The notes: generated from the letters alone by a model not told the origin. A stretch of 64,000 nucleotides of DNA from Deltaproteobacteria bacterium (GCA_016875095.1 VGSG01000013.1:1-64000), one strand, 5' to 3'. Shown: positions 44,398 through 53,137, counted from the stretch's first letter. Translations and numbers: made by a program.

Positions 44398-45009
44398 TCA
44401 CGGGACGAACGAACATGGCTTAAGCTCTTCCAGTCGGTTTCTGTCCGCATCGGATTCGAGCAGCTCCTGGGCTCGGATGTATGGGATCAGGGGGATCAGC
44501 GTCAGGCCGAAGCTCTTCTTGAAATGGTCTTCGAACCGCTCCCGGGCCCGCGCGCTGTGCTGACCGAAGCAAACCACGCCTTCCGCAGTGTTCCAGACCA
44601 TGTCGTAAATTTGAATGGATGGGAAGGCTTGATGGCGAAGACTCTCCTTGAGGCGGTCCTTGAGTTCCCGTGATTGGCCGGACGATAGCCGCCGCTTGCC
44701 GGTCTCCTGGAGCAGTCTGGCGCTTTCCTTCTTGAAATGTATCTCTAAAATCCGAGGAGGGATACGGACCGAGTCGATCCGCAACGAAAGCGCCACATGG
44801 TTACCCCGGACGTACCTGGCCTGCTCAAACGAGTGGTCCGTGAAATCTTCCACGGAAGTCCAACCCGAGGCGATTATGTCTCCCGCGGACTCGATCTCAC
44901 GGAATGCGCCTTTGCGCACGCCTTCGGCAATCGCGTCCCAGAATGAGCCCTCAAGCTCCCCTTTGACGCGGTACCTGAATATGGACACTGAACGAGCTGC
45001 GAATCCCAT
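44398..45009 (-). CDS. RdgC-like recombination-associated protein (short form)
   Basis: 203 residues, against about 300 for proteobacterial RdgC. N-terminal ARSVSIFRYRVKGELEGSFWDAI and VALSLRIDSVRIPP resemble the RdgC family start, and the C-terminal part has HFKKSFGLTLIPLIPY. RdgC binds double-stranded DNA as a dimeric ring and restrains RecA. The 185-residue protein encoded immediately downstream may supply the missing portion. Assignment rests on motif recall. Confidence 0.65.
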   Translation of the reverse strand: MGFAARSVSIFRYRVKGELEGSFWDAIAEGVRKGAFREIESAGDIIASGWTSVEDFTDHSFEQARYVRGNHVALSLRIDSVRIPPRILEIHFKKESARLLQETGKRRLSSGQSRELKDRLKESLRHQAFPSIQIYDMVWNTAEGVVCFGQHSARARERFEDHFKKSFGLTLIPLIPYIRAQELLESDADRNRLEELKPCSFVP

Positions 45010-45111
45010 TCTAAGTCTCTCCGCTCAGAAGAATGACCGGAGAGCATAGTGGAAAATCACGGTTCGGGCAAGAGCAGCGTTCTAGAGAAGTCGTCGACAT
45101 TAAGTGTCCTG

Positions 45112-45240
45112 GCTCGGGTTTACGTATGGGGAGCAACTGAGTCGCCTCTCAAAATTGTTGCGCAACGATGCGCTCTTGAAGCCTCTCTCCGAGGCGAAGC
45201 CACGGAGCGCTCGCCGAAGCCGAGCGCTTTCACGGTTCGT
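45112..45240 (+). repeat. Dispersed repeat R2, copy 2
   Basis: GGGTTTACGTATGGGGAGC, AAATTGTTGCGCAACGATG, CTCTCCGAGGCGAAGCC and GGAGCGC, matching copy 1 at about 37630 in the same orientation. It lies in the intergenic region between the RdgC-like gene and cbiM. Confidence 0.65.
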
Positions 45241-45262
45241 CGTAGCTTATATGCCACGGCAG

Positions 45263-45877
45263 TTAATGACGGGATGAGCCTATCTGAAGCATTTCAGGAC
45301 GTACACGCCGGACAAATTCCACGATAAAGACCGTGAGCAGACCCTCCACGACCATTACAGGGAGATGGGCGACCAGGATTACTCCTGCCGCCGCGCCGAA
45401 GCCTTCCCCCGTTGCCAGGAGGGAAACAGCAGTCAGCGCGCCCGACAGCAGGACCGATCCCGCGCCGCAGACAAATTCCGCGACCGTTCGTATGGCCGGG
45501 CGGGAACTCCGCACCGAGCGGCCAAGCCCAAGAGCCAGCGTCACAGCGGGAAATGCCATATTAAAGGTATTGACGCCAAGCGTAGTGATACCCCCGAACT
45601 GAAACAAGAGCGCTTGAAAAACCAGCCCGACAAGGATGGCAGGAAACGCCATCCATCCAAGCAAAATACCGCAAAGACCATTGAGTGTCAGGTGCGCGGC
45701 CCCGGGCCCTATGGGCACGTGGATGAGCGAGGCCGTGAAAAAGACCGCGGAGAATATGGCCACCTGCGGCAGCCTTTCGTTATCAACCCGCTTGAGCCCT
45801 ATAGCGACTCCCGCAACAGTCAAAATCGCTCCGCTCACCAGAACCGGAGCCGATAGCACGCCTTCAGAAATATGCAT
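45263..45877 (-). CDS. cbiM: CbiM-type energy-coupling-factor metal transporter subunit
   Basis: 204 residues from the ATG at 45877; the true family starts with MHISEGVL, whose His2 is a metal ligand. Several helices follow, with HVPIGPGAAHLTLNGLCGILLGWMAF carrying the further conserved metal-binding His. CbiM is the substrate-binding membrane subunit of Co2+ (or Ni2+) ECF transporters. No cbiN, cbiQ or cbiO follows here. The DUF4198 protein encoded upstream resembles the periplasmic partner of NikM/CbiM variants, so nickel or cobalt uptake is likely, with the energising subunits elsewhere. Confidence 0.85.
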   Translation of the reverse strand: MHISEGVLSAPVLVSGAILTVAGVAIGLKRVDNERLPQVAIFSAVFFTASLIHVPIGPGAAHLTLNGLCGILLGWMAFPAILVGLVFQALLFQFGGITTLGVNTFNMAFPAVTLALGLGRSVRSSRPAIRTVAEFVCGAGSVLLSGALTAVSLLATGEGFGAAAGVILVAHLPVMVVEGLLTVFIVEFVRRVRPEMLQIGSSRH

Positions 45878-46091
45878 GTCATCGCCTCTGTCTATTCTCG
45901 CAGTGGGAAGGCTGACCTGAACGTGAAGTCGGTGGCAGATAGTCCAAGCGAAATTCTTGCAATCTTTCAAACGCTGGAAACGTTTGCAAAGCCTGGGGGT
46001 TTTTGGGAGGAGGGGTCCGGGGAGGCCCTTTTTTTCAAAAAGAACCTTCTCCGGCTACTTCTGCAAAAGCTCCTCGGCCTTGCAAGGGCTT

Positions 46092-46877
46092 CTATTGCCA
46101 AGGGTAAGCGTGGACCCACAAGACTGCGCCCAGTTCAACCTTCTTGTCTGCCCCGTCTTTCTTGATGGTCTCCGAGCCTTCCATCAACGCAGCGAACCCC
46201 CACCAGCCCGACTTGGGCATGGCAAATGAGAAGACGCCATTTTGATCGGCTTTGACCAGTTGCGCAACATGCGCGTCGGTGGGCGCTTTGGTCCTGCCCT
46301 TGCCCCAAAATTCCACCTCCACTTCGGCATTAGGCGCCGGTTTGCCGTGTTTGAAGACCTGGCCGGTAAAGATATTTCCCGCATACAGGCTGTACGGCCG
46401 GGTCATGGGCACGATTTCGCACGGAAGGCCCGCAAGTTGCGCCACAGGCTGGTCCCACCCTGATTCGGCCCCCAGAGCGTCCACGATCACCTTGGTGACG
46501 TGAATGATGAACTTTTCTTCCGCAGGTTCCCAGTATGGTTGGGGGACCACGAAAAAAATGTAGTCAGCGGGCGCGGCGATCTTGAAAGACGCTTTCCATG
46601 TGGATTTTCCGTCCACTTTCGCTTCCGCGAGTGTCCCCAAGAGATCGGTGACCTTCCCGTCCGCGACCACGCCGAACCGGGCAGGCCGGTCCATTTGCAT
46701 AATCCGTCCCTCAAACGGGTGCGCAAAAAGGATCTGGAGAGCAACCTCCTTTGGGTCGTCTTTGCCTATCACGTCTTTGGACGGGATGATCATGCCGAAA
46801 TGGGCCGACGCGAGGCCGGCCGCGAAGAGACCCAACAAAAAGAGAGAGCCGGTGAGACCAGGTTTTTTCATTTTCAT
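46092..46877 (-). CDS. DUF4198 periplasmic protein, putative metal-transport partner
   Basis: 261 residues from the ATG at 46877 (GGAGGCGC directly before). A signal peptide ends near GLASA and the mature protein starts HFGMII, so the N-terminal His may bind metal. The DUF4198/CbiK-like beta-sandwich follows (MTRPYSLYAGNIFTGQVFKHGKPAPNAEVEVEFW and AVLWVHAYPW). The family is linked to Co/Ni transporter CbiM in many anaerobes. It is followed 214 bases on by cbiM on the same strand. Confidence 0.8.
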   Translation of the reverse strand: MKMKKPGLTGSLFLLGLFAAGLASAHFGMIIPSKDVIGKDDPKEVALQILFAHPFEGRIMQMDRPARFGVVADGKVTDLLGTLAEAKVDGKSTWKASFKIAAPADYIFFVVPQPYWEPAEEKFIIHVTKVIVDALGAESGWDQPVAQLAGLPCEIVPMTRPYSLYAGNIFTGQVFKHGKPAPNAEVEVEFWGKGRTKAPTDAHVAQLVKADQNGVFSFAMPKSGWWGFAALMEGSETIKKDGADKKVELGAVLWVHAYPWQ

Positions 46878-46918
46878 GCGCCTCCGAAAGGACGATAGTG
46901 GCACGCTACTACATATCG

Positions 46919-46930
46919 TGCTACGTAGCA
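46919..46930. promoter_or_regulatory. Perfect 12-bp palindrome upstream of the DUF4198-cbiM pair
   Basis: TGCTACGTAGCA, with a second partial half-site GCTACTACAT just downstream on the gene side, lies about 42-53 bases before the start codon. It could be a metal-regulator operator, but no known consensus is matched. Confidence 0.3.
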
Positions 46931-47143
46931 AGCGCGTTCTTCGCGCCGAGTCGACACCCCGGGCCCGCTTTGCGCCAAGCCGTGACGCGCAGGCTTCCAA
47001 GAGTTCGCCTTTCGACCTGGCCCAAAATGTCAACCGGTGATAAAATGCGTAGCAAAGTCGCAGTCCGTATGGGGATGAACAGCCGATGCGGACAGAGGAA
47101 TCGATTTATGGGCGCGCACTCGTGTGCGGCAGTCATAAAACGG

Positions 47144-47356
47144 ATGCTCACGATGCTTGCGCTCTTTCTATTCCTTGCCTGCGGCGCCTGCGCGCCGCTC
47201 AGAGAGACGTTTTTGTCCGACTTGGGACTTAGTGACTTATCCGGGCCGGCGCCAAGCGGCCGCCGAGTGCCATTGCCCCCTACGGTAGAAGATTTCGGTC
47301 ACACCCCCGATGAAAGTCCCCCTCCTCGAAGTATCCCGAACCCGGTGAATGAGTGA
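47144..47356 (+). CDS. Small putative lipoprotein
   Basis: 70 residues from the ATG at 47144; an upstream in-frame start near 47045 is possible. A hydrophobic stretch (MLALFLFLACGACAP) ends in a lipobox-like cysteine, then a short Pro-rich polar peptide follows. There is no recognisable domain. It lies 110 bases upstream of the PTS genes in the same direction. It may be a non-gene, so confidence is low. Confidence 0.35.
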   Translation: MLTMLALFLFLACGACAPLRETFLSDLGLSDLSGPAPSGRRVPLPPTVEDFGHTPDESPPPRSIPNPVNE

Positions 47357-47468
47357 CGGGTGAATGCTTGTTCATGAGGACGAACACGCCAGGCGCTATC
47401 CTGTCGGGCGATTCATTTTGTGACGAGCCTCCATTGACAGGCCGGACCTGTTTGTTTAAGGTTTGTTC

Positions 47469-48260
47469 ATGCGGCAAGACAATCCGGAACCGGGGCTGAT
47501 GAAGGGTGTTGGGCGCCGCGTTTTCGTCCGGTCCTTCTTCTTGGAAACCCTTTGGAACTACGACAAAATGCAGGACGTCGGATTTGCGTTTTGCATGTAT
47601 CCGGCTCTGGCGAGGCTTTATCAGGATCCGGAGCAGCGTCGTGCGGCGCTTCGGAAGCCACGAGAGCTGATCAACACACATCCCGCGATGGCGCCGCTCT
47701 TGACGGGAATGGTCACCCGGTTGGAAAGGGATGCCGACCCTGTCGCGGTTCAGCCCGGCCGCAAGCGGATCATGGCGACATTGGCCGCGTGGGGCGACAG
47801 GGTTTTCTGGGGAACAGTGAAGCCGCTCGCGGCTGTGTGGGGAACCCTCTTGAGCCTTTGGTTCTTCGGCTCGGTTGCCGGAGCGGTTACCGCGCTGATG
47901 ATTTACAATGTGCCTCAAATGATTGCCCGTGGATTCGGTTTCGCCGAGGGGTGGAGCCGCGGCCTCGACGTATTGACCGATCTTCGGTCCACCGGCTTGA
48001 CCAAAGCAGTGGGATTCATGCGAGGCATGCTCTCGCTCGGCCTGGGAATGGTTGCAGGGGCCGCGGTTTTGAGCGCTCTGGCCGCGGGCAAGACCGCGGC
48101 CCACGCGCCGTGGCCGGGAGTGGCCGTGGGCGTTCTCGTCGTTCTTGTAGTGGCCGCCTACTGGTTGTTGCATCGGCGGGCGCCTTTGTCGTGGGTCATC
48201 TATTCCATTTCAATTTGTGGTATCGGAATCATTCTGATTATTGGGTGGATGATCCGATGA
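47469..48260 (+). CDS. PTS mannose/fructose/sorbose family EIID component
   Basis: 263 residues from the ATG at 47469. N-terminal VFVRSFFLETLWNYDKMQDVGFAFCMYPAL, then GTLLSLWFFGSVAGAVTALMIYNVPQMIARGFGF, match the EIID (PTS mannose family) signatures, and the last 100 residues are hydrophobic with several helices. EIID works with EIIC as the membrane translocator. No EIIC, EIIA or EIIB gene is in the window. It overlaps HPr by 4 bases (ATGA), so it is coupled to the general PTS proteins. Confidence 0.88.
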   Translation: MRQDNPEPGLMKGVGRRVFVRSFFLETLWNYDKMQDVGFAFCMYPALARLYQDPEQRRAALRKPRELINTHPAMAPLLTGMVTRLERDADPVAVQPGRKRIMATLAAWGDRVFWGTVKPLAAVWGTLLSLWFFGSVAGAVTALMIYNVPQMIARGFGFAEGWSRGLDVLTDLRSTGLTKAVGFMRGMLSLGLGMVAGAAVLSALAAGKTAAHAPWPGVAVGVLVVLVVAAYWLLHRRAPLSWVIYSISICGIGIILIIGWMIR

Positions 48261-48541
48261 GCATGGCGGACGAAGTGATCACGAAGATCCTCAAGGTCTC
48301 AAACGGATTGGGGATTCATGCGCGCGTCGCTACCCGCATTGTGCAAAAGATGCAGGAGTACTCATGCGCTGTGACGCTGACCAAGGACGACGTAGAGGTG
48401 GATGCCAGGAGTGTGCTAGGGTTGCTCCTGCTCGCCGCTGCTCCAGGCTCGGAGGTTTTGGTGAAGGCCAAGGGTCCGGACGGTGGGTCCGCGATCCAGG
48501 AAATTGCGCGACTTATTCAGAGCGATGAACCTCAAGGATAG
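48257..48541 (+). CDS. ptsH: Phosphocarrier protein HPr
   Basis: 94 residues. GLGIHARVATRIV carries the phospho-acceptor His21 in the HARxA motif, and VDARSVLGLLLLAA contains the Ser of the HPr regulatory site. It receives phosphate from enzyme I and hands it to EII domains. The ATG overlaps the EIID stop codon, and the 3' end overlaps ptsI by 17 bases. Confidence 0.93.
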   Translation: MSMADEVITKILKVSNGLGIHARVATRIVQKMQEYSCAVTLTKDDVEVDARSVLGLLLLAAAPGSEVLVKAKGPDGGSAIQEIARLIQSDEPQG

Positions 48542-50378
48542 AGAAGATCAGACTAGACTGGGTGCGGCCGCGGCAAGTGAAGCTACCGTGATGCTAAGGG
48601 GCATCGGTGTTTCCAGTGGCGTGGCAATCGGCCAAGCGATAGTGCTGGAGCGCGTCGCCACGGAGATACACCCGCGGAGAATACTCCGGACCGATGAAGT
48701 GGAACCGGAGATCGCTCGCTTCGAAAGCGCAGTAAAACGTGCGGCCGACCAGCTCGATCAGATCCGGAAATCAATTCACCCCGAACACCCGCTGAATGGT
48801 CATCGATACATTCTTGACACGCACTTGCTTCTCCTTGAAGACCGGATGTTGCTCAACGGAACGAAGAACGCCATACGGACCGAATGCCAGAACGCGGAGT
48901 GGGCGCTTAGCGAAAACATTGACCGCATCATCGCGGCCTTCGACACCATAGAAGACGAATACCTGAGAGAAAGAGCTCGTGACGTCCATTTTGTCGGTGA
49001 AAGAGTCCTCAGGATCCTCATGGGACGCTCGGAGGACAAGAGAATCGACCAGTTGCCGCCGCACGCCATCATTGTGGCCCACGATCTCTCCCCCGCAGAG
49101 ACTGCGCAACTCGAGCGAGAGCAGGTGCTGGGATTCGCGATCGACATGGGAGGTAAGACTTCCCATACCGCGATCATGGCGCGATCGCTCAAGATGCCCG
49201 CGGTAACGGGTCTGGAGCGAATCAGCCGCGAAGCGCAGACCGGTGACACGATCATCATCGACGGCGGCACTGGTGTGGTTATCGTTAATCCCGACCCGGA
49301 CACTATTTTTCGGTATAAGGAGCGCCGTGAGATATATCGCAAGTATCAGCAGTCTCTCATGGCTTTCGGCAAGCTTCCGGCCGTCACTCGTGACGGCGAC
49401 CGCTCCGTGCGAATCATGGCCAATGTGGAATTGCTGGACGAAATCGAAATCGCCATGGAGCATGGTTGCGAAGGCATCGGCCTCTTCAGGACCGAGTACT
49501 TGTTCCTTGGCCGATCGGACCTTCCTTCGGAAGAAGAACAGTACGAAGCGTATCGAAGAGTATTGCTCCGCAGTCGGCCGAACGTTGTAACCATCCGCAC
49601 GTTGGATTTGGGCGCGGACAAGATTCCGACGAGCCTGAAGTTCGAGAAAGAGACCAATCCGGCAATGGGTTTGCGAGCTATCCGACTCTGCCTGAGCAAC
49701 AGAGATGTGTTCAAGGTCCAGCTTCGAGCAATACTGAGGGCCGCGGCAGTAGGTGAGTGCCGGCTCCTGTTACCCATGATCTCGTGTCTGAGGGAGCTCA
49801 TTGCTGCCAAAGAGATCGTCCAGGAGGTCAAACAGGACTTGCAGAAGGAAGGCCTGGAATATGATCCCAACATCAGGCTGGGAGTCCTGGTGGAGGTCCC
49901 GTCGGCAGTGGCGATCGCAGACCTGATCGCTCGTGAGGTCGATTTTGTGAGCATCGGCACAAATGACCTGATTCAGTACGCTCTGGCGATCGACCGCGTG
50001 AACGAGCACGTGAGTTACCTTTATGACACGCTCCACCCGGCGGTCCTGCGGCTCATACGACAGGTCATTACCGCGGTTCAGGTCCGCGGGATAGGCGTAG
50101 CCATGTGCGGCGAGATGGCCGGTGACCCGGTGAACATACCTATCCTCCTGGGATTGGATTTGGACGAGCTGTCCATGAATGCTCTCTCCATCCCGATGAT
50201 AAAGAAGCTAATCCGATCCATAGGCATGGATGAATGTCGTGACCTGACCGCGCGGGCTTTTGATATGTCCGACGCGCAGGACATCCACTTTATGCTTGAA
50301 GAATGGATCCGAGAGCGCTTCCCGCACGATTATTTTGTGGATCAGCCTCAACAGGGCAATGAGCGACACGAACATTAA
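48525..50378 (+). CDS. ptsI: PEP-protein phosphotransferase (PTS enzyme I)
   Basis: 617 residues from the ATG at 48525, a little longer than the usual 570-580. N-terminal RGIGVSSGVAIGQAIVL, the phospho-His214 in DMGGKTSHTAIMARS, the PEP-binding LFRTEYLF and the C-terminal MCGEMAGDP are all present. It takes phosphate from PEP to HPr. The extension at the N-terminus (about 25 residues) is not conserved. Together with HPr and EIID it forms an operon that continues directly into smpB (20-base overlap). Confidence 0.95.
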   Translation: MNLKDREDQTRLGAAAASEATVMLRGIGVSSGVAIGQAIVLERVATEIHPRRILRTDEVEPEIARFESAVKRAADQLDQIRKSIHPEHPLNGHRYILDTHLLLLEDRMLLNGTKNAIRTECQNAEWALSENIDRIIAAFDTIEDEYLRERARDVHFVGERVLRILMGRSEDKRIDQLPPHAIIVAHDLSPAETAQLEREQVLGFAIDMGGKTSHTAIMARSLKMPAVTGLERISREAQTGDTIIIDGGTGVVIVNPDPDTIFRYKERREIYRKYQQSLMAFGKLPAVTRDGDRSVRIMANVELLDEIEIAMEHGCEGIGLFRTEYLFLGRSDLPSEEEQYEAYRRVLLRSRPNVVTIRTLDLGADKIPTSLKFEKETNPAMGLRAIRLCLSNRDVFKVQLRAILRAAAVGECRLLLPMISCLRELIAAKEIVQEVKQDLQKEGLEYDPNIRLGVLVEVPSAVAIADLIAREVDFVSIGTNDLIQYALAIDRVNEHVSYLYDTLHPAVLRLIRQVITAVQVRGIGVAMCGEMAGDPVNIPILLGLDLDELSMNALSIPMIKKLIRSIGMDECRDLTARAFDMSDAQDIHFMLEEWIRERFPHDYFVDQPQQGNERHEH

Positions 50379-50823
50379 GGTTATCTGTAAGAACCGCAAG
50401 GCCCGCTTCAATTTTGAAATTGAAGATACCGTGGAGGCCGGAATTGCGCTCGTGGGCTCCGAGGTGAAATCTCTCCGCCAGGGCAAGGCAAATCTCTCCG
50501 ATTCCTACGCCAAGATCCGAGGGGATGAGCTCTTCCTCGTAGACGCGCATATCTCGGCGTACGACCAGGCCGCCGGCCGAAATCACGATCCGTTGCGTGA
50601 ACGCAAGCTCCTCCTGCACAAGCGAGAGATCAGAAAACTCGTGGGCAAAGTTGCTGAACGCGGGTTTTCGCTCGTACCATTGAAGCTTTATTTCAAAAAT
50701 GCTAAAGTAAAAATAGAGTTGGCGCTGGCGAAGGGCAAGAGAGCCTTTGACAAACGGGAAGCTATCAAGAAAAAGGATCAGCGCCGAGAATTGGAACGGC
50801 TGATCAAGTATCGGCAACGGTGA
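50359..50823 (+). CDS. smpB: SsrA-binding protein SmpB
   Basis: 154 residues from the ATG at 50359. The OB-fold is recognised by FEIEDTVEAGIALVGSEVKSLRQGKANL and the conserved HDPLRERKLLLHKREI; the C-terminal basic tail ends RRELERLIKYRQR. It delivers tmRNA to stalled ribosomes. Its gene overlaps ptsI by 20 bases and lies 74 bases upstream of ssrA, so the protein and its RNA partner are adjacent. Confidence 0.96.
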   Translation: MSDTNIKVICKNRKARFNFEIEDTVEAGIALVGSEVKSLRQGKANLSDSYAKIRGDELFLVDAHISAYDQAAGRNHDPLRERKLLLHKREIRKLVGKVAERGFSLVPLKLYFKNAKVKIELALAKGKRAFDKREAIKKKDQRRELERLIKYRQR

Positions 50824-50897
50824 CCCGTATCAAGGCGCGAAACTCCGAGCCGGGTCAAGTGTCATAAACACGAGGCCTCATTAGAGACTTGCCGAAA

Positions 50898-51249
50898 GGG
50901 GGCGAACTGGTTTCGACGGGGATAGTTGAGGTCAAGGTTGCATGTCGAGTTCCGGTGGCTCGTAAAACAGCCGGAAATCAAAATACTCGCCAACGATTAC
51001 GAGTACGCTCTGGCCGCGTAAGGCCAGCGTCTCTCCGGCTTGCTCCTGCGGGGCTGGATGAGGCGACGGATAGCAGGATAGCCGATTCTTCGCGCCTGTT
51101 GGAGATGAGGCGAACCATATAGCGGGCTGGTCCACGGAAGGTCCCGTCCGGGTGGGCCTCCAAGGACGAGAACCAAAACCCGAAATAAACATGTAGACAC
51201 CTTGGCTGAAGATTCTCGGACGCGGGTTCGATTCCCGCCGCCTCCACCA
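50898..51249 (+). ncRNA. ssrA: tmRNA (transfer-messenger RNA)
   Basis: The 5' end GGGGGCGAACTGGTTTCGAC and the 3' end GGTTCGATTCCCGCCGCCTCCACCA form the tRNA-like part, with acceptor GGGGGCG paired to CGCCTCC. The resume codon GCC at 50989 opens a reading frame of ten residues, ANDYEYALAA, ending in TAA at 51019-51021. Four pseudoknot regions follow by position but were not folded. The 3' 30 bases are repeated at 60410, marking an integration site. The gene lies next to smpB. Confidence 0.95.
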
Positions 51250-51254
51250 GTTAA
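51220..51254 (+). other. attL-type direct repeat at the tmRNA 3' end
   Basis: ACGCGGGTTCGATTCCCGCC, continuing through CGCCTCCACCAGTTAA, is identical over 35 bases to 60410-60444; the sequences diverge on both sides. Integrases often use the T-arm and acceptor end of tmRNA genes as attachment sites. Confidence 0.85.
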
Positions 51255-51486
51255 CCTAGCGAAATTATTCAGAACATACCCCCCGGAAAAGTGTCTGCAA
51301 GGCACTTAACCCTCCGGTTATACTACCACTTCATCTGCCGAAAATCCTAGAGCAGTCTGGGAGCAGCTTATCGGCTCGTCCCCACTATGTCTCGCCTGAC
51401 ATACCCGTTATAGAATATTGGAAATCTGACCGGCTCTTTCCAACAAACTCTCTCTCGTTACCAAGGAATCATAGGGGTGGCTCGTG

Positions 51487-51738
51487 ATGAGGAATTCCTT
51501 CAACTTACCATCGGCCGATCAAGTTACGGAGGCTTTGCGACTCATCCCGGCATTCTTGGGGGGCGAGCGGCCGCCGGATGAACTTTCCTCTCTCGGGCTC
51601 CAGGAGGCTGAACGGATCAAAAAGCGCCTGGGGGAACTAGATGAACTCCTGGGTTCAGCCACATCGTTCATTCAAGGCGTGCTTGCCGGCTGGATCGCCG
51701 CGCAAATGGAACGCGACCGGGAATCATTCAACGCTTAA
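51487..51738 (+). CDS. Small island protein, unknown
   Basis: 83 residues starting at the ATG after an AGGGGTGG site (a GTG directly before it is equally possible). It is amphipathic and helical, with a short hydrophobic segment near the end (SFIQGVLAGWIAA). I do not recognise it. The next gene begins 43 bases downstream, so the two may be cotranscribed. Confidence 0.6.
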   Translation: MRNSFNLPSADQVTEALRLIPAFLGGERPPDELSSLGLQEAERIKKRLGELDELLGSATSFIQGVLAGWIAAQMERDRESFNA

Positions 51739-51781
51739 CCACGGACCCTACCGGGTCCTATTTCACCAAAGGAGGGTTGTT

Positions 51782-52228
51782 ATGAGCAAGAAATCGAGTT
51801 TGAAGGCGGTTGAGAAACGTGGGGGGGCTACGGGCTTGTTCACCGAAAGCGGCCTTCCCCCGCAACCCCTGGACCTCTCCAAATTTACCGCGCTGGACTG
51901 CGCCAGGGCAATCGTCAGGCTGGACAGCGAGCAGGCGCGGAATTCCGAGTGCTGGGGAAGCCTTAATAGCTGCGAGGCTTGGTATGTCCTGCGTGATCTT
52001 GCGGACCGGCTATGGGGTAACGGGGAAAACAGCATGGAAGTCGAATCCATGACAGGCGCCTTGCTTCGCGGCGTCATCATTGGAGCGGAAATGTGCTTGC
52101 AGCGGGTTGACCCTGCGTGGGCGGATGAGCGTGATCATTGGGGAGCGTCCCAGGGAGAAATGAAACGATCAGTCGATGATCTCTTGCCGCGGAAATATGG
52201 GGAACCGCCACCGGAGTTGCCAAACTGA
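51782..52228 (+). CDS. Island protein, unknown function
   Basis: 148 residues from an ATG with AAAGGAGGG upstream. It is soluble and moderately acidic, with a helical core (FTALDCARAIVRLDSE and EAWYVLRDLADRLW) and a Pro-rich end. No known domain is seen. It is in the same direction as the 83-residue protein and just inside the left repeat of the island. Confidence 0.65.
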   Translation: MSKKSSLKAVEKRGGATGLFTESGLPPQPLDLSKFTALDCARAIVRLDSEQARNSECWGSLNSCEAWYVLRDLADRLWGNGENSMEVESMTGALLRGVIIGAEMCLQRVDPAWADERDHWGASQGEMKRSVDDLLPRKYGEPPPELPN

Positions 52229-52410
52229 GGGGGGTTCAAACTGATCGCCCCTTTACCTCACCTGTAATGGGGTCGTCGAACTGACGACTCCTTTGACCTT
52301 CCCGTAATACGGAGCCAGTGTCGTCCTTGCGACCGCACGGGCTTTTCACTTGGGAGGACCCCTTCTTTTTCAGAAACGAACCCCGGAGAGCCACGCTGAG
52401 CGATAAACGG

Positions 52411-52448
52411 ACCCGGCTGTGGGGGAAACATTCCCCTTTGAGCCGGGT
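52411..52448. terminator. Strong hairpin after the island gene at 52453
   Basis: ACCCGGCT (52411-52418) pairs with AGCCGGGT (52441-52448), and GGGGAA with TTCCCC inside, giving a long two-part stem just past the stop codon of the minus-strand gene. No T-run follows on the minus strand, so it may be a terminator or a processing site. Confidence 0.5.
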
Positions 52449-52452
52449 TGGC

Positions 52453-52689
52453 TCAGTCCAATTCTTTTGTGTCTTCCTTTGCGGAGGAAAACACAAGTGT
52501 GACCTGACTGTCCGTGACGTCAAGGCGGTCTTCAATTTCATCGTCGGATATGAGACCTCGCCGCCAAAGTTCCCCAAATACCCTTTCGAGCTGCTCTTCG
52601 GTGAGATGATACTTCCCCATCATAGCCTGGTCACCCATCCCCAGCCTAAAGTCTTGGGCAAAATCAGCAGCCTTAATGGTCTTACGCAC
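52453..52689 (-). CDS. Small deltaproteobacterial repeat-domain protein, paralog 1
   Basis: 78 residues. The core FAQDFRLGMGDQAMMGKYHLTEEQLERVFGELWRRGLI is a short helical module that I have seen in several deltaproteobacterial regulators. It resembles residues 18-55 of the neighbouring 117-residue protein (52787-53137), sharing about 45% identity by eye. This suggests a tandem duplication. Function is unknown; DNA binding is a guess based on the helix arrangement. Confidence 0.65.
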   Translation of the reverse strand: MRKTIKAADFAQDFRLGMGDQAMMGKYHLTEEQLERVFGELWRRGLISDDEIEDRLDVTDSQVTLVFSSAKEDTKELD

Positions 52690-52786
52690 GGCCTAAATCC
52701 ATCTTTCGCCTAGAGTCGGGATGACGACTCATCGCTCAGGATAAAGAAGTCCTTATTTGCAGCCGATTAGCATCAGGAAAGCGCCT

Positions 52787-53137
52787 TCACCGTCGGACCA
52801 CATTGTCCGTAAGGTCGATGACCTCCGTATACTCTACCTCAGCCTGCGGGTCTGCTTCGCTGTAGGATTCCAGGCGCCTAACCGGACGATCTTGAAAAGA
52901 TCGGGGCCGAGTCTCCATAAAAGCTTTCGTTATCATGGTGTCCGACAGCCTCGTGCGTTCGTATAACTCCAGCTCGTGGAGAAGGCCCGCATCGACGAGC
53001 CTTTCGAGAACCCTCTCCATCTGGCGAGGGGAAAGTTTGTACTTAGCCATCAGAGCCTCGTCCGCCATGCCGGTGCGCAGGTCCTTGAGAAAGGGCCATG
53101 CCTTAAGCTTTTTCTTGGGTCTTTCAATGCCGGTCAT
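52787..53137 (-). CDS. Small deltaproteobacterial repeat-domain protein, paralog 2
   Basis: 116 residues from the ATG at 53137. FLKDLRTGMADEALMAKYKLSPRQMERVLERLVDAGLL matches the module of the 78-residue neighbour, followed by a second, acidic region (ETRPRSFQDRPVRRL and PQAEVEYTEVIDL). The upstream in-frame extension lacks similarity. Its role is unknown; the conserved GM(G/A)D(Q/E)A motif points to a common ancestor with its neighbour. Confidence 0.65.
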   Translation of the reverse strand: MTGIERPKKKLKAWPFLKDLRTGMADEALMAKYKLSPRQMERVLERLVDAGLLHELELYERTRLSDTMITKAFMETRPRSFQDRPVRRLESYSEADPQAEVEYTEVIDLTDNVVRR

